NCBI GenBank assembly: GCA_038318385.1
Contig: JBBQCD010000017.1
Coordinates: 1 to 64,000, forward strand
Direction: 5' to 3'
DNA: 64,000 bases
From: Schlegelella_A sp038318385
GTDB taxonomy: Bacteria; Pseudomonadota; Gammaproteobacteria; Burkholderiales; Burkholderiaceae_C
Every line of letters starts with the position of its first letter. Position 1 is the stretch's first letter. The position numbers and the translations under genes were made by a program. Shown here piece by piece: positions 1-11,473 of the stretch. The notes below the pieces were generated by a model. That model made no database searches, was not told the DNA's origin, and worked only from the letters and a program-made list of their open reading frames with translations.

Positions 1-475
1 CAGCATTTGTGGTGGCGTCATTCATTGCCTTGTCGGCGGCGGCGGTGTCGTTCTTGGCGCGCGCATCGGTCAGCGCCTTGATCGCGCCCCAGTGGCCGCC
101 CAGCAATTCCATCATCCGGTCGCCGCCGGCCTTGCCGTAGAAACCGGCAACCGCGCCGCTGAGCTGCTTGGCATTGGCGACCACCGCGTCGGCAGCCTGT
201 TTGGCGTCGGCATCCTTGTGCGCGTGCACGGCCAGCGCGTAGTCGCGGACATGGGTGATATGGCCGTGCCAGAGATCACGCATCGCAGCTTGCAGCTTGG
301 GTGCAGCGACCGTGTCGCTGGCCGGAGCGGCGGGGGCAGGTTCGGCCGGCATCGGTGCTGGCGCGCGCTCGGCCGGCAGCGGCTGCACGTCGGCGTTGGT
401 GGCAGGTTCGTTGCGGTTGCACGCCGCCGTTGCGAGCAACAAGGCGAGGCTGAGGATTTTGAGCGAAGGGTTCAT
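1..475 (-). CDS. Putative lipoprotein of unknown function (3' part cut by window edge)
   Basis: The reading frame starts at an ATG at 475 and stays open to the window edge, so the C-terminus is missing. The N-terminus (MNPSLKILSLALLLATAAC) is a lipoprotein signal peptide with the lipobox cysteine at residue 19. It is followed by a Pro/Ala-rich linker of about 35 residues and an alpha-helical part rich in Ala, Lys, Asp and His, including the segment LWHGHITHVRDYALAVHAH. The protein is probably anchored in the periplasm. The helical His/Asp pattern resembles small four-helix periplasmic proteins, but I do not recognise a family and see no CxxCH haem motif. Confidence 0.6.
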   Translation of the reverse strand, partial: MNPSLKILSLALLLATAACNRNEPATNADVQPLPAERAPAPMPAEPAPAAPASDTVAAPKLQAAMRDLWHGHITHVRDYALAVHAHKDADAKQAADAVVANAKQLSGAVAGFYGKAGGDRMMELLGGHWGAIKALTDARAKNDTAAADKAMNDATTNA

Positions 476-665
476 GGCGGGCTCCCGCATGGCGTCGCGG
501 ATGCGACCAGACCATCGTCCCCGCCACCAACGCTACGCGCAACATGAACATGTGTAAAGCATCTGGTGGAACCACCAGGACTGCGCCCCAGAACACACTT
601 GCGAAACAGTTGCGACGCGCCGCCGCGCGCCGTTCACGTCGGTTGCCCGTCCTTGATGGACTGCT

Positions 666-741
666 TGGTGGGCCCACCAGGACTCGAACCTGGAACCAAA
701 GGATTATGAGTCCTCTGCTCTAACCATTGAGCTATAGGCCC
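666..741 (-). tRNA. tRNA-Ile2 (anticodon CAU, lysidine type)
   Basis: A full cloverleaf is present. The 5' acceptor strand GGGCCTA pairs with TGGGCCC, the T-arm is CCAGG-TTCGAGT-CCTGG, and the CCA end is encoded. The anticodon loop GACTCATAATC has anticodon CAU. The same loop occurs in the enterobacterial ileX tRNA, so this is more likely the AUA-reading isoleucine tRNA, whose C34 is converted to lysidine by TilS, than an elongator Met tRNA. Automatic tools often call such genes tRNA-Met. Confidence 0.93.
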
Positions 742-819
742 GTTGCCCGCGGGATTGTAGCCGCCGAAACGAACGAGCCCGCGGTGGGCGGGCTCGTTGC
801 ATGGCGCGTTGGTGATGGC

Positions 820-3000
<2,181 letters not shown>

Positions 3001-3376
3001 GCATTTCCTCGAATGATGGCGGCTGCTGACGCAAACCTTCAAAACACGAAGCGAGCGTCGTTCATGTGCAGGTCATGGTTCGGATACCGTGGGCGGCCCA
3101 CGCGAAAGCCGGCCGGGGCGCGCACCGCAGTCGGGCGCGCGGCCGACACGCGGACGAATCCGGCGAGCAAGCTCCTCACTGGCCGTCCTTGCGGATAGGG
3201 GGCCTGTTCGACTGAACCCTGGGTCAAAGGGTGGCCGGGTCCGGAGGTGCTGCCAACCGCCGTCGTCGCGTCTGCGAGAGACCCCTCATTATCGATTCCC
3301 GGGATCACGGCGTGAAAGCGGGGTTGCCCCTGATAGCGCCGTCGCCACCAGGAGGCCGGAGGCGCTGGCTGCGGGT
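3001..3376. other. Intergenic region between dnaG and rpoD
   Basis: This 376-bp gap contains only weak open frames with atypical composition, for example a 113-codon frame on the minus strand that I reject as coding. It must hold the end of the dnaG transcript and probably an rpoD promoter on the minus strand. I find no clear sigma-70 hexamer pair at a plausible distance and no GC hairpin followed by a T-run. Confidence 0.5.
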
Positions 3377-5269
3377 TCATCGAAAGGGGACCGGGGGGCG
3401 CGCCAGCTTCTCCTTCAACTCGCGCTGGCGATCGAGAAGGGCGCGCTGACGCGTGCGCGCGGCATCGGAGAGACCTTCTGAAGAGGCCAGGAGGTCGAGT
3501 TCGCCTTGCACTGCCAGCAGACGCAGCCGGTCGACGATGATCTCCATCTCGGCGCGCGCCTCGTCGCCGGCCGGCATCTCGTGGAAATCACCGACCCGCG
3601 CCGCCAGGGCTGCAAGCCCGGCGGGCGCGTCCTCGCGCCCCAACTCGACCAGCAACGCTGCTCGCGACACGCTGCCCTGGTCGTGGATCAATCGATCGAG
3701 CCACGAGAAGAACGCGCCATGGGGTGCCGGCTGGCCGATCAGCAGGGCGTGCGCTTCGCCTCCCATCAGATCCCAGAGGTCCGAGCGATTGCCGAGCAGC
3801 CAGACCGCGCGATCGAGCGAACTGGCCATCGGTGACAGGACCCGCCGGGGGATCGGTCGGCGCATTGGCGCCGAGGCGCCGGCGCGCGATGGCGACGCAT
3901 CCCGGACCGGCGCCGCCGACGCGGCGGGCGCCCGTTCCTCCCGCGCCCCCGGCTTCAGCGTCGCGGCGAACTGTCGACGCAGCTCGGCGGGATCGACATG
4001 GGCGCGTTCGGCCAGGGCGTCGACGATCTGGCCGCTCAGCATTCCCGAAGGCAACTGCTGGATGTAGGGCCGTGCCTGGGCGACGAGCCGGGCCCGTCCT
4101 TCGGCGCTATCCAGGTCGCAGCCTTCGGCGGCCACTTCGAGCAACTGTCGCGACAGCGGCACGGCGGCGGCGATGCAGCGTTCGAATGCGTCCGAACCTT
4201 CGGCCCTGACGTAGGAATCCGGGTCGTGCTCGGCAGGCAGGAAGAGGAAACGCACGGTCCGGGTGTCGGTGGCGTGCGGCAGGCTCGCCTCGAGGGCGCG
4301 CTGCGCGGCACGTCGCCCGGCGGCATCGCCGTCGAAGCTGAAGACCACCGACTCGGTGAATCGGAAAAGCTTCTGCACGTGTTCCGCGGTGCAGGCCGTG
4401 CCGAGCGTGGCGACGGCGTTCTCGAATCCCGCCTGGGCGAGCGCGACCACGTCCATGTAGCCCTCGACGACGAGCGCGTGGCCGCACTGACGCAGGGCGC
4501 TGCGGGCCTCGTGCAGTCCGTACAGCTCGCGTCCCTTGCTGAAGACCGGCGTCTCCGGGGAGTTGAGGTACTTCGGCTCTCCGCGGTCGAGCACCCGGCC
4601 GCCGAATCCGATGATGTCGCCCTGGACCGAGCGGATCGGAAACATGATGCGGTCGCGAAAGCGGTCGTAGCGCTTGCGTTGCGCTTCGTCGCCGTTGTCG
4701 GCATCCTGCACGATCACCATGCCGCTTTCCTCGAGCAGCGGATCGTCGTAGCTCGGAAACACGCTCGCCAGGCCGCGCCAGCCTTCGGGCGCATAGCCCA
4801 GGCCGAAACGTGCCGCCACCTCGCCGGTGAGCCCGCGCGCCTTGAGGTAATCGATCGCGCGGGGAGTCGCCTTCAGCTGGCGGCGGTAGTGATCGGCCGC
4901 CTTGGACAGGACGTCTCCCAGGGTGGCTCGGCGCTGCTTCTGCACGGCTGCGCGTTCGCGGTCCTCCGCCGATCGGTCGTCGTCCGGCACCGCGAGCCCG
5001 ACCTGCTGGGCCAGATCCTTCACGGCATCGACGAAGGTCATGCCGTTCTGTTCCACGAGGAAACGGATCGCGTCGCCGTTCGCGCCGCAGCCGAAGCAGT
5101 GATAGAACTGCTTGGTCGGCGTGACCGTGAAGCTCGGTGACTTCTCGGCGTGGAAGGGACAAAGCCCGCTGAAGTTGATGCCGCTCTTTTTCAGCTGCAC
5201 CTGGCGCCCGACAACGTCGACGATGTCGACCCGGGCCAGCAGTTCCTGGATGAAGGCGGGCGGGATCAC
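3377..5269 (-). CDS. dnaG: DNA primase DnaG
   Basis: This protein synthesises RNA primers at the replication fork. It has 630 residues, the usual primase length. The N-terminal zinc-binding domain has ligands in CPFHAEKSPSF and HCFGCG (about residues 37-63). The Toprim domain follows, with VVEGYMDVVALAQAG (Glu near residue 267) and SFDGDAAGR (the DxD-like metal site). The C-terminal part is the variable DnaB-interaction region. The start is GTG at 5269, giving the standard N-terminus MIPPAFIQELLARVDIVDVV. It belongs to the same transcriptional direction as the H-NS-like gene upstream and rpoD downstream. Confidence 0.98.
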   Translation of the reverse strand: MIPPAFIQELLARVDIVDVVGRQVQLKKSGINFSGLCPFHAEKSPSFTVTPTKQFYHCFGCGANGDAIRFLVEQNGMTFVDAVKDLAQQVGLAVPDDDRSAEDRERAAVQKQRRATLGDVLSKAADHYRRQLKATPRAIDYLKARGLTGEVAARFGLGYAPEGWRGLASVFPSYDDPLLEESGMVIVQDADNGDEAQRKRYDRFRDRIMFPIRSVQGDIIGFGGRVLDRGEPKYLNSPETPVFSKGRELYGLHEARSALRQCGHALVVEGYMDVVALAQAGFENAVATLGTACTAEHVQKLFRFTESVVFSFDGDAAGRRAAQRALEASLPHATDTRTVRFLFLPAEHDPDSYVRAEGSDAFERCIAAAVPLSRQLLEVAAEGCDLDSAEGRARLVAQARPYIQQLPSGMLSGQIVDALAERAHVDPAELRRQFAATLKPGAREERAPAASAAPVRDASPSRAGASAPMRRPIPRRVLSPMASSLDRAVWLLGNRSDLWDLMGGEAHALLIGQPAPHGAFFSWLDRLIHDQGSVSRAALLVELGREDAPAGLAALAARVGDFHEMPAGDEARAEMEIIVDRLRLLAVQGELDLLASSEGLSDAARTRQRALLDRQRELKEKLARPPVPFR

Positions 5270-5334
5270 CCGGTCAGTCTAACGGCCCGCCGGGAGCCGT
5301 CCGGCGGCCGGCATCGGCTCCAGCCCGGCTGGCG

Positions 5335-5640
5335 TCAGATCGCGAAGTCGCTCAGCTTGCGGCCGCTGCCGAGGGCCGCCTTCAGCCATTTCGGCTGCAG
5401 CCCGCGGCCGCTCCAGGATTCTCCGGTCGCACTGTTGCGATATTTGGCTGCGACTTTCTTGCCGGTTCCACCCTTGGCTTTCGGAGAGCCCCGCGATGCC
5501 AGATCCGCTGTCGTCAGGCCATACTGGTCCATGAGGGCACGGACCTTTCCGATCGCTTCGCCGCGCTCTTGCTTCTTCGTTTCCTCGATTTCCCGGTCCA
5601 GCGCTTCCTTCTTCGCCAGCAATTCATGCAGAGAGGCCAC
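5335..5640 (-). CDS. H-NS family nucleoid-associated protein
   Basis: This 101-residue protein has the two-part H-NS design. The N-terminal coiled coil for oligomerisation contains LLAKKEALDREIEETKKQER (about residues 7-26). The C-terminal DNA-binding domain contains KYRNSATGESWSGRG followed by LQPKWLKAAL, the form typical of beta-proteobacterial H-NS/MvaT-like histones. The start codon is GTG at 5640, with AAGGA seven bases upstream. It binds curved AT-rich DNA and silences foreign genes. It lies immediately upstream of dnaG, with a gap of 65 bp. The family assignment is secure; which of several paralogues it is cannot be decided here. Confidence 0.93.
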   Translation of the reverse strand: MASLHELLAKKEALDREIEETKKQERGEAIGKVRALMDQYGLTTADLASRGSPKAKGGTGKKVAAKYRNSATGESWSGRGLQPKWLKAALGSGRKLSDFAI

Positions 5641-5779
5641 GACGATTCCTTTCAGAAATTCCGACGACTGAAAACAGCCGGAATTCTATACAGGGATACG
5701 GAATATCGGCAAGTTTTCTCGTGCGTGACAAACAGCGGCTGCGGGTGCGCGGAGCATCGCTCTCAAGCCCCGTGGCGGG

Positions 5780-6052
5780 TCATGGCGCAGGCGGAACGTA
5801 ACCGGCCGGCTGCTCGGCGCCGGCGCCGAAGAAGAAGTTTTCCATCTGCCGGGCGAGATACTGCCGGGCACGCTGGTCGGCGAGATTGAGACGGTTTTCA
5901 TTGACGAGCATCGTCTGGTGCTTCATCCACAGCGCCCAGGCTTCCTTGCTGACCGAGTTGTAGATTCTCTTGCCGAGTTCTCCGGGATATGGCGCGTAAT
6001 CCATTCCCTCGGCTTCCTTCTTCAGGTGTATGCATTGCACCATGCGCGGCAT
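5780..6052 (-). CDS. yggX: Probable Fe(2+)-trafficking protein YggX
   Basis: This 90-residue cytosolic protein matches YggX. It has the conserved N-terminal cysteine in MVQCIHLKKEAEG, then YPGELGKRIYNSVSKEAW, W.KHQTMLVNENRLNLAD and a C-terminal region containing YLARQMENFFFG. YggX protects Fe-S clusters against oxidative damage and may traffic iron. The start at 6052 has GGAG eight bases upstream. It is followed on the same strand by the H-NS-like gene and preceded by argA. Confidence 0.96.
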   Translation of the reverse strand: MPRMVQCIHLKKEAEGMDYAPYPGELGKRIYNSVSKEAWALWMKHQTMLVNENRLNLADQRARQYLARQMENFFFGAGAEQPAGYVPPAP

Positions 6053-6131
6053 ATTGCTGCTCCCAAGGTTCCAGAAAATTGATGAATGGCGCCACTCTAG
6101 CGCGCTGAGGGGAATCCGTCGTCGAAAAGGG

Positions 6132-7472
6132 TCAGGGCAGTTTCTTGACCAGAACCTGGGAACGACGGTCCCAGTTGTACTTGCGCTTGCGGGCCTCGGG
6201 CAGCCAATCCGGGTCGGCCTGGACGAAGCCGCGCTTGATGAACCAGTGCATCGTCCGTGTCGTCAGCACGAAGATGCTGTCGAGGCCCATCGACTTGGCG
6301 CGATGCTCGACCCGCTTGAGGATGCGTTCGCCGTCGCCGTGGCTCTGGACCATCGGCGACACCGTCAGTGCCGCGAGCTCGGCGGTCTTCGCCTCCGGGT
6401 AGGGATAGAGCGCCGCGCAGCCGAAGATCACGCCGTCGTGTTCGATCACCGTGTAGTGGCCGATGTCGCGCTCGATCTCGGTGCGGTCGCGCTTGACCAG
6501 GGTGCCGTCGCGTTCGTACGGCTCGATCAGTTGCAGCACGCCGCCGACGTCGTCGGGCGTGGCCTGGCGCAGGCTCTCGAGCTTCTCGTCGACGACCATC
6601 GTGCCGATGCCGTCGTGCGTGAAGACTTCCATCAGCACCGCGCCATCGATCGCAAAGGGCAGGATGTGCGAGCGCTCGACGCCGCCGCGGCAGGCGCGCA
6701 CGCAGTGGCGCAGGTACCAGGCCGGCTCGAGCGGCTGCTGAGGCTTCGGCAGACTCTCGAGGAGGCGCTCGGCGTCGGCCAGCGCGAGCTCGGTGTCCAC
6801 CGCGCTTTCGGGGTCGGCGAGATCCTCCCGGATGCCCGGCACTTCGGTGACGAACAGCAGCTTGTCGGCCTGCAGCGCGATCGCGGTGCTGGTGGCGACG
6901 TCTTCCATCGTCAGGTTGAAGGCCTCGCCCGTGGGCGAGAAGCCGAAGGGCGACAGCAGCACCAGCGCGCCGATGTCGATGGCGCTGCGGATGGCCTTCG
7001 CGTCGACCTTGCGAACGACCCCGCTGTGGATGAAGTCGACGCCGTCGACGATGCCGACCGGCTGCGCCGTCAGGAAGTTTCCCGAGACGACGCGGACGAT
7101 GGCGTTGGCCATCGGCGTGTTCGGCAGCCCCTGCGAAAACGCGGCCTCGATCTCGAAGCGCAGCTGGCCCGCGGCCTCCTGCGCGCTGTCGAGGGCGATC
7201 GCATCGGTGATGCGCAGTCCCTGGCTGTAGCGCGAAGCGTGTCCCTTGGAACGCAGCTGCTCGTCCACCTGGGGCCGAAAGCCGTGCACCAGCACGAGCT
7301 TGATCCCCATGGCCTGGAGGATGGCCAGGTCCTGGGCGAACGAGCTGAGCTTGCCGGCGGCGATCAGCTCGCCGGCGATCGCGACGACGAACGTCTTGCC
7401 GTGGTAGGCATGGATGTGCGGCGCGACGGTCCGGAACCATGGCACGAAGGTATGGGGGAAGACCAGGTTCAA
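6132..7472 (-). CDS. argA: Amino-acid N-acetyltransferase (N-acetylglutamate synthase) ArgA
   Basis: The enzyme acetylates L-glutamate with acetyl-CoA, the first step of arginine synthesis. It has 446 residues. The N-terminal amino-acid-kinase-like domain starts at MNLVFPHTFVPWFRTVAPHI and contains GIKLVLVHGFRPQVDEQL and DGVDFIHSGVVRKVD. The C-terminal GNAT domain (about residues 290-446) contains CAALYPYPEAKTAELAALTV and GDGERILKRVEHRAKSMGLD, with a downstream RTMHWFIKRGF. The length and layout match classical proteobacterial ArgA, which is feedback-inhibited by arginine. It is divergent from hrpA across a 107-bp gap. Confidence 0.97.
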   Translation of the reverse strand: MNLVFPHTFVPWFRTVAPHIHAYHGKTFVVAIAGELIAAGKLSSFAQDLAILQAMGIKLVLVHGFRPQVDEQLRSKGHASRYSQGLRITDAIALDSAQEAAGQLRFEIEAAFSQGLPNTPMANAIVRVVSGNFLTAQPVGIVDGVDFIHSGVVRKVDAKAIRSAIDIGALVLLSPFGFSPTGEAFNLTMEDVATSTAIALQADKLLFVTEVPGIREDLADPESAVDTELALADAERLLESLPKPQQPLEPAWYLRHCVRACRGGVERSHILPFAIDGAVLMEVFTHDGIGTMVVDEKLESLRQATPDDVGGVLQLIEPYERDGTLVKRDRTEIERDIGHYTVIEHDGVIFGCAALYPYPEAKTAELAALTVSPMVQSHGDGERILKRVEHRAKSMGLDSIFVLTTRTMHWFIKRGFVQADPDWLPEARKRKYNWDRRSQVLVKKLP

Positions 7473-7579
7473 GGGTGCGTGGCGCGAGCGATGGGTGGCG
7501 CGATTCTGGCACGCCGGCAGTGCGGGCGGCCTCTCGCTTCCGGGCGCCGATCACCACGCCCTGCCCATAATCGACCCCG

Positions 7580-10500
7580 ATGCCTGAAGCGATTCGAAAT
7601 CCGCCGCCTCGTCCCGCGGCGCGTGCCCCGGCGCCGTTGCCCCCGATCGAGTTTCCCGAAGCGCTGCCGGTCTCCGCACGCCGCGACGAGATCGCTGCTG
7701 CCATCGCCGCGCATCAGGTCGTCATCGTCAGCGGCGAGACCGGGTCGGGCAAGACGACCCAGCTGCCGAAGATCGTGCTGGCGCTCGGCCGCGGCAAGGC
7801 CAATACGGGGCGGCTCATCGGCCACACCCAGCCACGCCGCATCGCCGCCTCCAGCGTCGCCAAGCGCATCGCCGAGGAACTGAAGACGCCGCTCGGTGAG
7901 GTCGTCGGCTTCAAGGTTCGCTTCCAGGACCGCCTCTCGGCCAACGCCAGCGTCAAGCTGATGACCGATGGCATCCTGCTGGCCGAGACCCAGGGCGACC
8001 CGCTGCTGCGCGCCTACGACACGCTCATCGTCGACGAGGCCCACGAGCGCAGCCTGAACATCGACTTCCTGCTCGGTCACCTGCGCCAGATCTTGCCGCG
8101 CCGGCCCGACCTGAAGGTGATCGTGACGTCGGCGACGATCGATGCCGAGCGCTTTGCCAGCCACTTCGCATCGGCCGTCGGTCCCGCCCCGGTGATCCAC
8201 GTCTCCGGCCGGATGTTCCCGGTCGAGCAGCGCTGGCGGCCGTTCGAAGAGAGCCGCGAATACGACCTGAACGACGCCATCGGCGACGCCGTCGACGAGC
8301 TCTGGCGCGGCACCGCGGCAGTCGGCGCGGCGGGATCGGGCGACGTGCTCGTCTTCCTGCCCGGTGAGCGCGAGATCCGCGAAGCTGCCGAGCATCTTCG
8401 GCGTCACCACCCCCCCGGCGTCGAGGTCGTGCCGCTCTTCGCCCGCCTGAGCCAGCAGGAGCAGGACCGGGTGTTCGAGCCGCACAGCGCGCGGCGCATC
8501 GTGCTGGCGACCAACGTCGCCGAGACCTCGCTCACGGTTCCGGGCATCCGCTACGTGATCGATGCCGGCACCGCCCGGGTGAAGCGTTACAGCTACCGCA
8601 GCAAGGTCGAGCAGCTGCTGGTCGAGCCGGTCAGCCAGGCGGCGGCGAACCAGCGCGCCGGGCGCTGCGGCCGGGTGGCCGATGGCATCTGCATCCGGCT
8701 CTACGACGAGGCCGATTTCGCTGCCCGAGCGCGCTTCACCGATCCCGAGATCATGCGGGCGTCGCTCGCCGGCGTGATCCTGCGGATGAAGTCGCTCGGC
8801 CTCGGCACGGTCGAGGATTTCCCCTTTCTCGAGCCGCCACCGCGCCGGGCGATCGCCGACGGCTACCAGCTGCTCGGCGAGCTCGGTGCGGTCGACGACG
8901 CCAACGAGCTGACCGTCATCGGCCGGGAGCTGGCGCGCCTGCCGCTCGACCCGCGGGTGGGACGGATGATCCTGGAGGCGCGAACACGCGACGCCCTGAC
9001 CGAGGTGCTGGTGATCGCCAGCGCCTTCAGCGTCCAGGACGTGCGCGACCGGCCGCTCGAGCACGCCCAGACCGCCGACCACGCCCACCGCAAGTTCGAC
9101 GACGAGAAGTCCGAGTTTCTCGGCGATCTGAAGCTGTGGAAGTGGCTGGAGGAGAGCCGGGGCGGGCACGGCGAACACCGCCTCTCCAACCGCAAGCAGG
9201 AACAGCTGCTGCGCGACAACTTCATCTCGCCGCGTCGCGTGCGCGAGTGGCGCGACCTGCACACCCAGCTGCACACGGTCGTCGCCGAGCACGGCTGGCG
9301 CCTCAATGGCACGCCACCGACCTACGAGCAGATTCACCTGTCGATGCTCGCCGGCCTCCTCGGCAACATCGGTCTCAAGAGCGACGAGGACGACTGGTAT
9401 CTCGGCGCCCGGGGCATCCGCTTCTATCGCCACCCGGGCGCGCACCTGTCGAAGAAGCCCGGGCGCTGGATCGTCGCCGCGGAGCTGGTGGAGACGACGC
9501 GTCTCTTCGGTCGCGGCATCGCTGCGATCGAGCCGCAGTGGCTGCCCGGCATCGCCGCGCATGTGATCAAGACGCAGCTGCTCGAGCCGCACTGGGAGAA
9601 GAAGGCCGCGGAGGTGATCGCGCTCGAGCGCGCCACGCTGTACGGGATTCCGATCTATCACAACAAGCGCGTTCCCTACGCCCGCGTCGACCCCGCCGGT
9701 GCGCGCGAGATCTTCATCCGCGAGGCCCTCGTCGGCGGCGAGTGGGAGACGCGTCTGGCGTTCGTGGCTGCGAACCGGCGCACGATTGCCCAGGTGCAGG
9801 AACTCGAGCACAAGGCGCGCCGGCAGGACGTGCTCGTCGACGAGGACCTGATCCACGCCTTCTACGACGAGCAGCTGCCAGCCGAGGTGCACAGCGGTGC
9901 GACGCTCGAGCGCTGGTACCGCGACGAGGCGAAGCGGCGCCCGCGCGCACTGATGCTCAGCCGCGAGGAGCTGATGCGCCACGAAGCGGCCGGCATCACC
10001 AGCGCGGCATTTCCGAAGACGATCCGCCTGGGCGGCGTCGACTGCCTCGCGACCTACCTGCACGAGCCCGGCGATCCGAAGGACGGCGTCACCGTGACCC
10101 TGCCGGTCTATGCCCTCAACCAGGCGAGCGAGGATCAGGTCGAGTGGCTGGTGCCCGGGATGCTGAAGGACAAGGTGGTGGCTCTCGCGAAGACGCTGCA
10201 CCAGCGGCCGCGCTCCCGCCTGGTGCCGCTTCCGGAGTTCGCCGACACCTTCATCGAGGCGACCACGTTCGGCCACGGCAACCTCGTCGACGCCCTCCTG
10301 AAGGCGGTGCGTGTCAGGTCCGGCCTCGACATCGCCCGCGCCGACTTCAAGCAGGAGCAGCTGCCGGCGCACCTGTTGATGAACCTGCGTGTCGTCGACG
10401 AGCACGGCCGCCAGCTCGGAGCCGGACGCAACCTCGCAGCGCTCAAGGCCGAACTCGGCGGTCTTGCCCGGTCGGCGTTCCAGGCGCTCGCGGCGCTGAG

Positions 10501-11473
10501 GCTGCAGCCTGCCGTCGCTGCAAATGCGTCGAGCGCTTCCCCGTCGACCGGCGGCGCGCCGGTCGCAGGCCGCGGACCCGGGGCACGCGCCGCTCCCGCT
10601 GCAGACGTGTCGGTCGACACACCGGACCAGCGCTACCAGTCCTGGACGTTCGGCGAGTTGCCGGAGCTGATGGAGCTGCGCCAGGGCGGCCAGACGCTGA
10701 TCGGCTTTCCGGCGCTGGTCGACCGCACGGGCCATGTCGAGATCGAGGTGTTCGACGAGCCCCAGGTGGCCGCGCGTCGCCATCGCGCCGGCCTGCGCCG
10801 CCTGGTGGCCCTGCAACTGCGTGACGCGCTGAAGTACCTCGAGAAGAATCTGCCGGACCTGCGCCAGCTCGAGGTCGCTTACATGGCGCTCGGCAGCGCC
10901 GCCGAGCTGCGCGAACAGATCGTCGAACTGGCGTTGGACCGGGCGTTTCTGGCCGAGCCGCTGCCGAACGACGCCACCACGTTCGCGCGCCGCGTCGAAG
11001 AGGGACGCGGGCGACTGACGTTGATCGCCAACGAGGTCGCACGCAGCGCGCTGGCGATCCTCGTGGAACACAGCGCGGCGCTGAAGAAGCTGCGCGACGC
11101 CAAGGCGTCGAAGGAGGTAGCCGAAGACGTTTCCGCGCAGCTCGGTCGCCTCGTCGGCAAGCGCTTCCTGGTGGACACTCCCTGGGTGCAACTCGTTCAC
11201 CTGCCGCGTTACCTGAAGGCGATCACGATGCGACTCGACAAGCTGCGCGCCGATCCGGCGCGCGATGCCCAGCGCCTGGCCGAGCTGCGGCCACTTGAGC
11301 AGCGCTACCTGCGCCATCTCGCGGACCGACGCGGCGCCCGCGACGTGCGGCTCGAGGAGTTCCGCTGGCTGCTCGAGGAGCTGCGCGTCAGCCTCTTCGC
11401 GCAGGAACTGCGCACCCCGCAGCCGGTCAGCGTGAAGCGCCTCGAGAAGGCGTGGGCGCAGGCGAGCGCATGA
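7580..11473 (+). CDS. hrpA: ATP-dependent RNA helicase HrpA
   Basis: This 1297-residue DEAH-box helicase has Walker A GETGSGKT (residues 53-60), the TQPRRIAA motif, DEAHERS (about residue 152), SATID, and motif VI QRAGRCGR. The helicase core is followed by HA2/OB-fold segments and a long C-terminal DUF3418-type domain, which matches the full-length family. HrpA is reported to act on stalled ribosomes and in mRNA processing. The last codons overlap the ATG of the following gene, so the two are probably co-translated. The long open frame on the opposite strand across this gene is a GC-composition shadow. Confidence 0.97.
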   Translation: MPEAIRNPPPRPAARAPAPLPPIEFPEALPVSARRDEIAAAIAAHQVVIVSGETGSGKTTQLPKIVLALGRGKANTGRLIGHTQPRRIAASSVAKRIAEELKTPLGEVVGFKVRFQDRLSANASVKLMTDGILLAETQGDPLLRAYDTLIVDEAHERSLNIDFLLGHLRQILPRRPDLKVIVTSATIDAERFASHFASAVGPAPVIHVSGRMFPVEQRWRPFEESREYDLNDAIGDAVDELWRGTAAVGAAGSGDVLVFLPGEREIREAAEHLRRHHPPGVEVVPLFARLSQQEQDRVFEPHSARRIVLATNVAETSLTVPGIRYVIDAGTARVKRYSYRSKVEQLLVEPVSQAAANQRAGRCGRVADGICIRLYDEADFAARARFTDPEIMRASLAGVILRMKSLGLGTVEDFPFLEPPPRRAIADGYQLLGELGAVDDANELTVIGRELARLPLDPRVGRMILEARTRDALTEVLVIASAFSVQDVRDRPLEHAQTADHAHRKFDDEKSEFLGDLKLWKWLEESRGGHGEHRLSNRKQEQLLRDNFISPRRVREWRDLHTQLHTVVAEHGWRLNGTPPTYEQIHLSMLAGLLGNIGLKSDEDDWYLGARGIRFYRHPGAHLSKKPGRWIVAAELVETTRLFGRGIAAIEPQWLPGIAAHVIKTQLLEPHWEKKAAEVIALERATLYGIPIYHNKRVPYARVDPAGAREIFIREALVGGEWETRLAFVAANRRTIAQVQELEHKARRQDVLVDEDLIHAFYDEQLPAEVHSGATLERWYRDEAKRRPRALMLSREELMRHEAAGITSAAFPKTIRLGGVDCLATYLHEPGDPKDGVTVTLPVYALNQASEDQVEWLVPGMLKDKVVALAKTLHQRPRSRLVPLPEFADTFIEATTFGHGNLVDALLKAVRVRSGLDIARADFKQEQLPAHLLMNLRVVDEHGRQLGAGRNLAALKAELGGLARSAFQALAALRLQPAVAANASSASPSTGGAPVAGRGPGARAAPAADVSVDTPDQRYQSWTFGELPELMELRQGGQTLIGFPALVDRTGHVEIEVFDEPQVAARRHRAGLRRLVALQLRDALKYLEKNLPDLRQLEVAYMALGSAAELREQIVELALDRAFLAEPLPNDATTFARRVEEGRGRLTLIANEVARSALAILVEHSAALKKLRDAKASKEVAEDVSAQLGRLVGKRFLVDTPWVQLVHLPRYLKAITMRLDKLRADPARDAQRLAELRPLEQRYLRHLADRRGARDVRLEEFRWLLEELRVSLFAQELRTPQPVSVKRLEKAWAQASA

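Noticed and set aside
3039..3380. A 113-codon minus-strand frame between dnaG and rpoD
   Set aside because: No ribosome-binding site, no recognisable domain and Arg/Pro/Gly-rich composition typical of non-coding high-GC DNA.
7469..11317. A 1282-codon open frame on the minus strand opposite hrpA
   Set aside because: It is an antisense shadow of hrpA caused by strong third-position GC. It has no domain, low complexity, and ends inside argA's upstream region.
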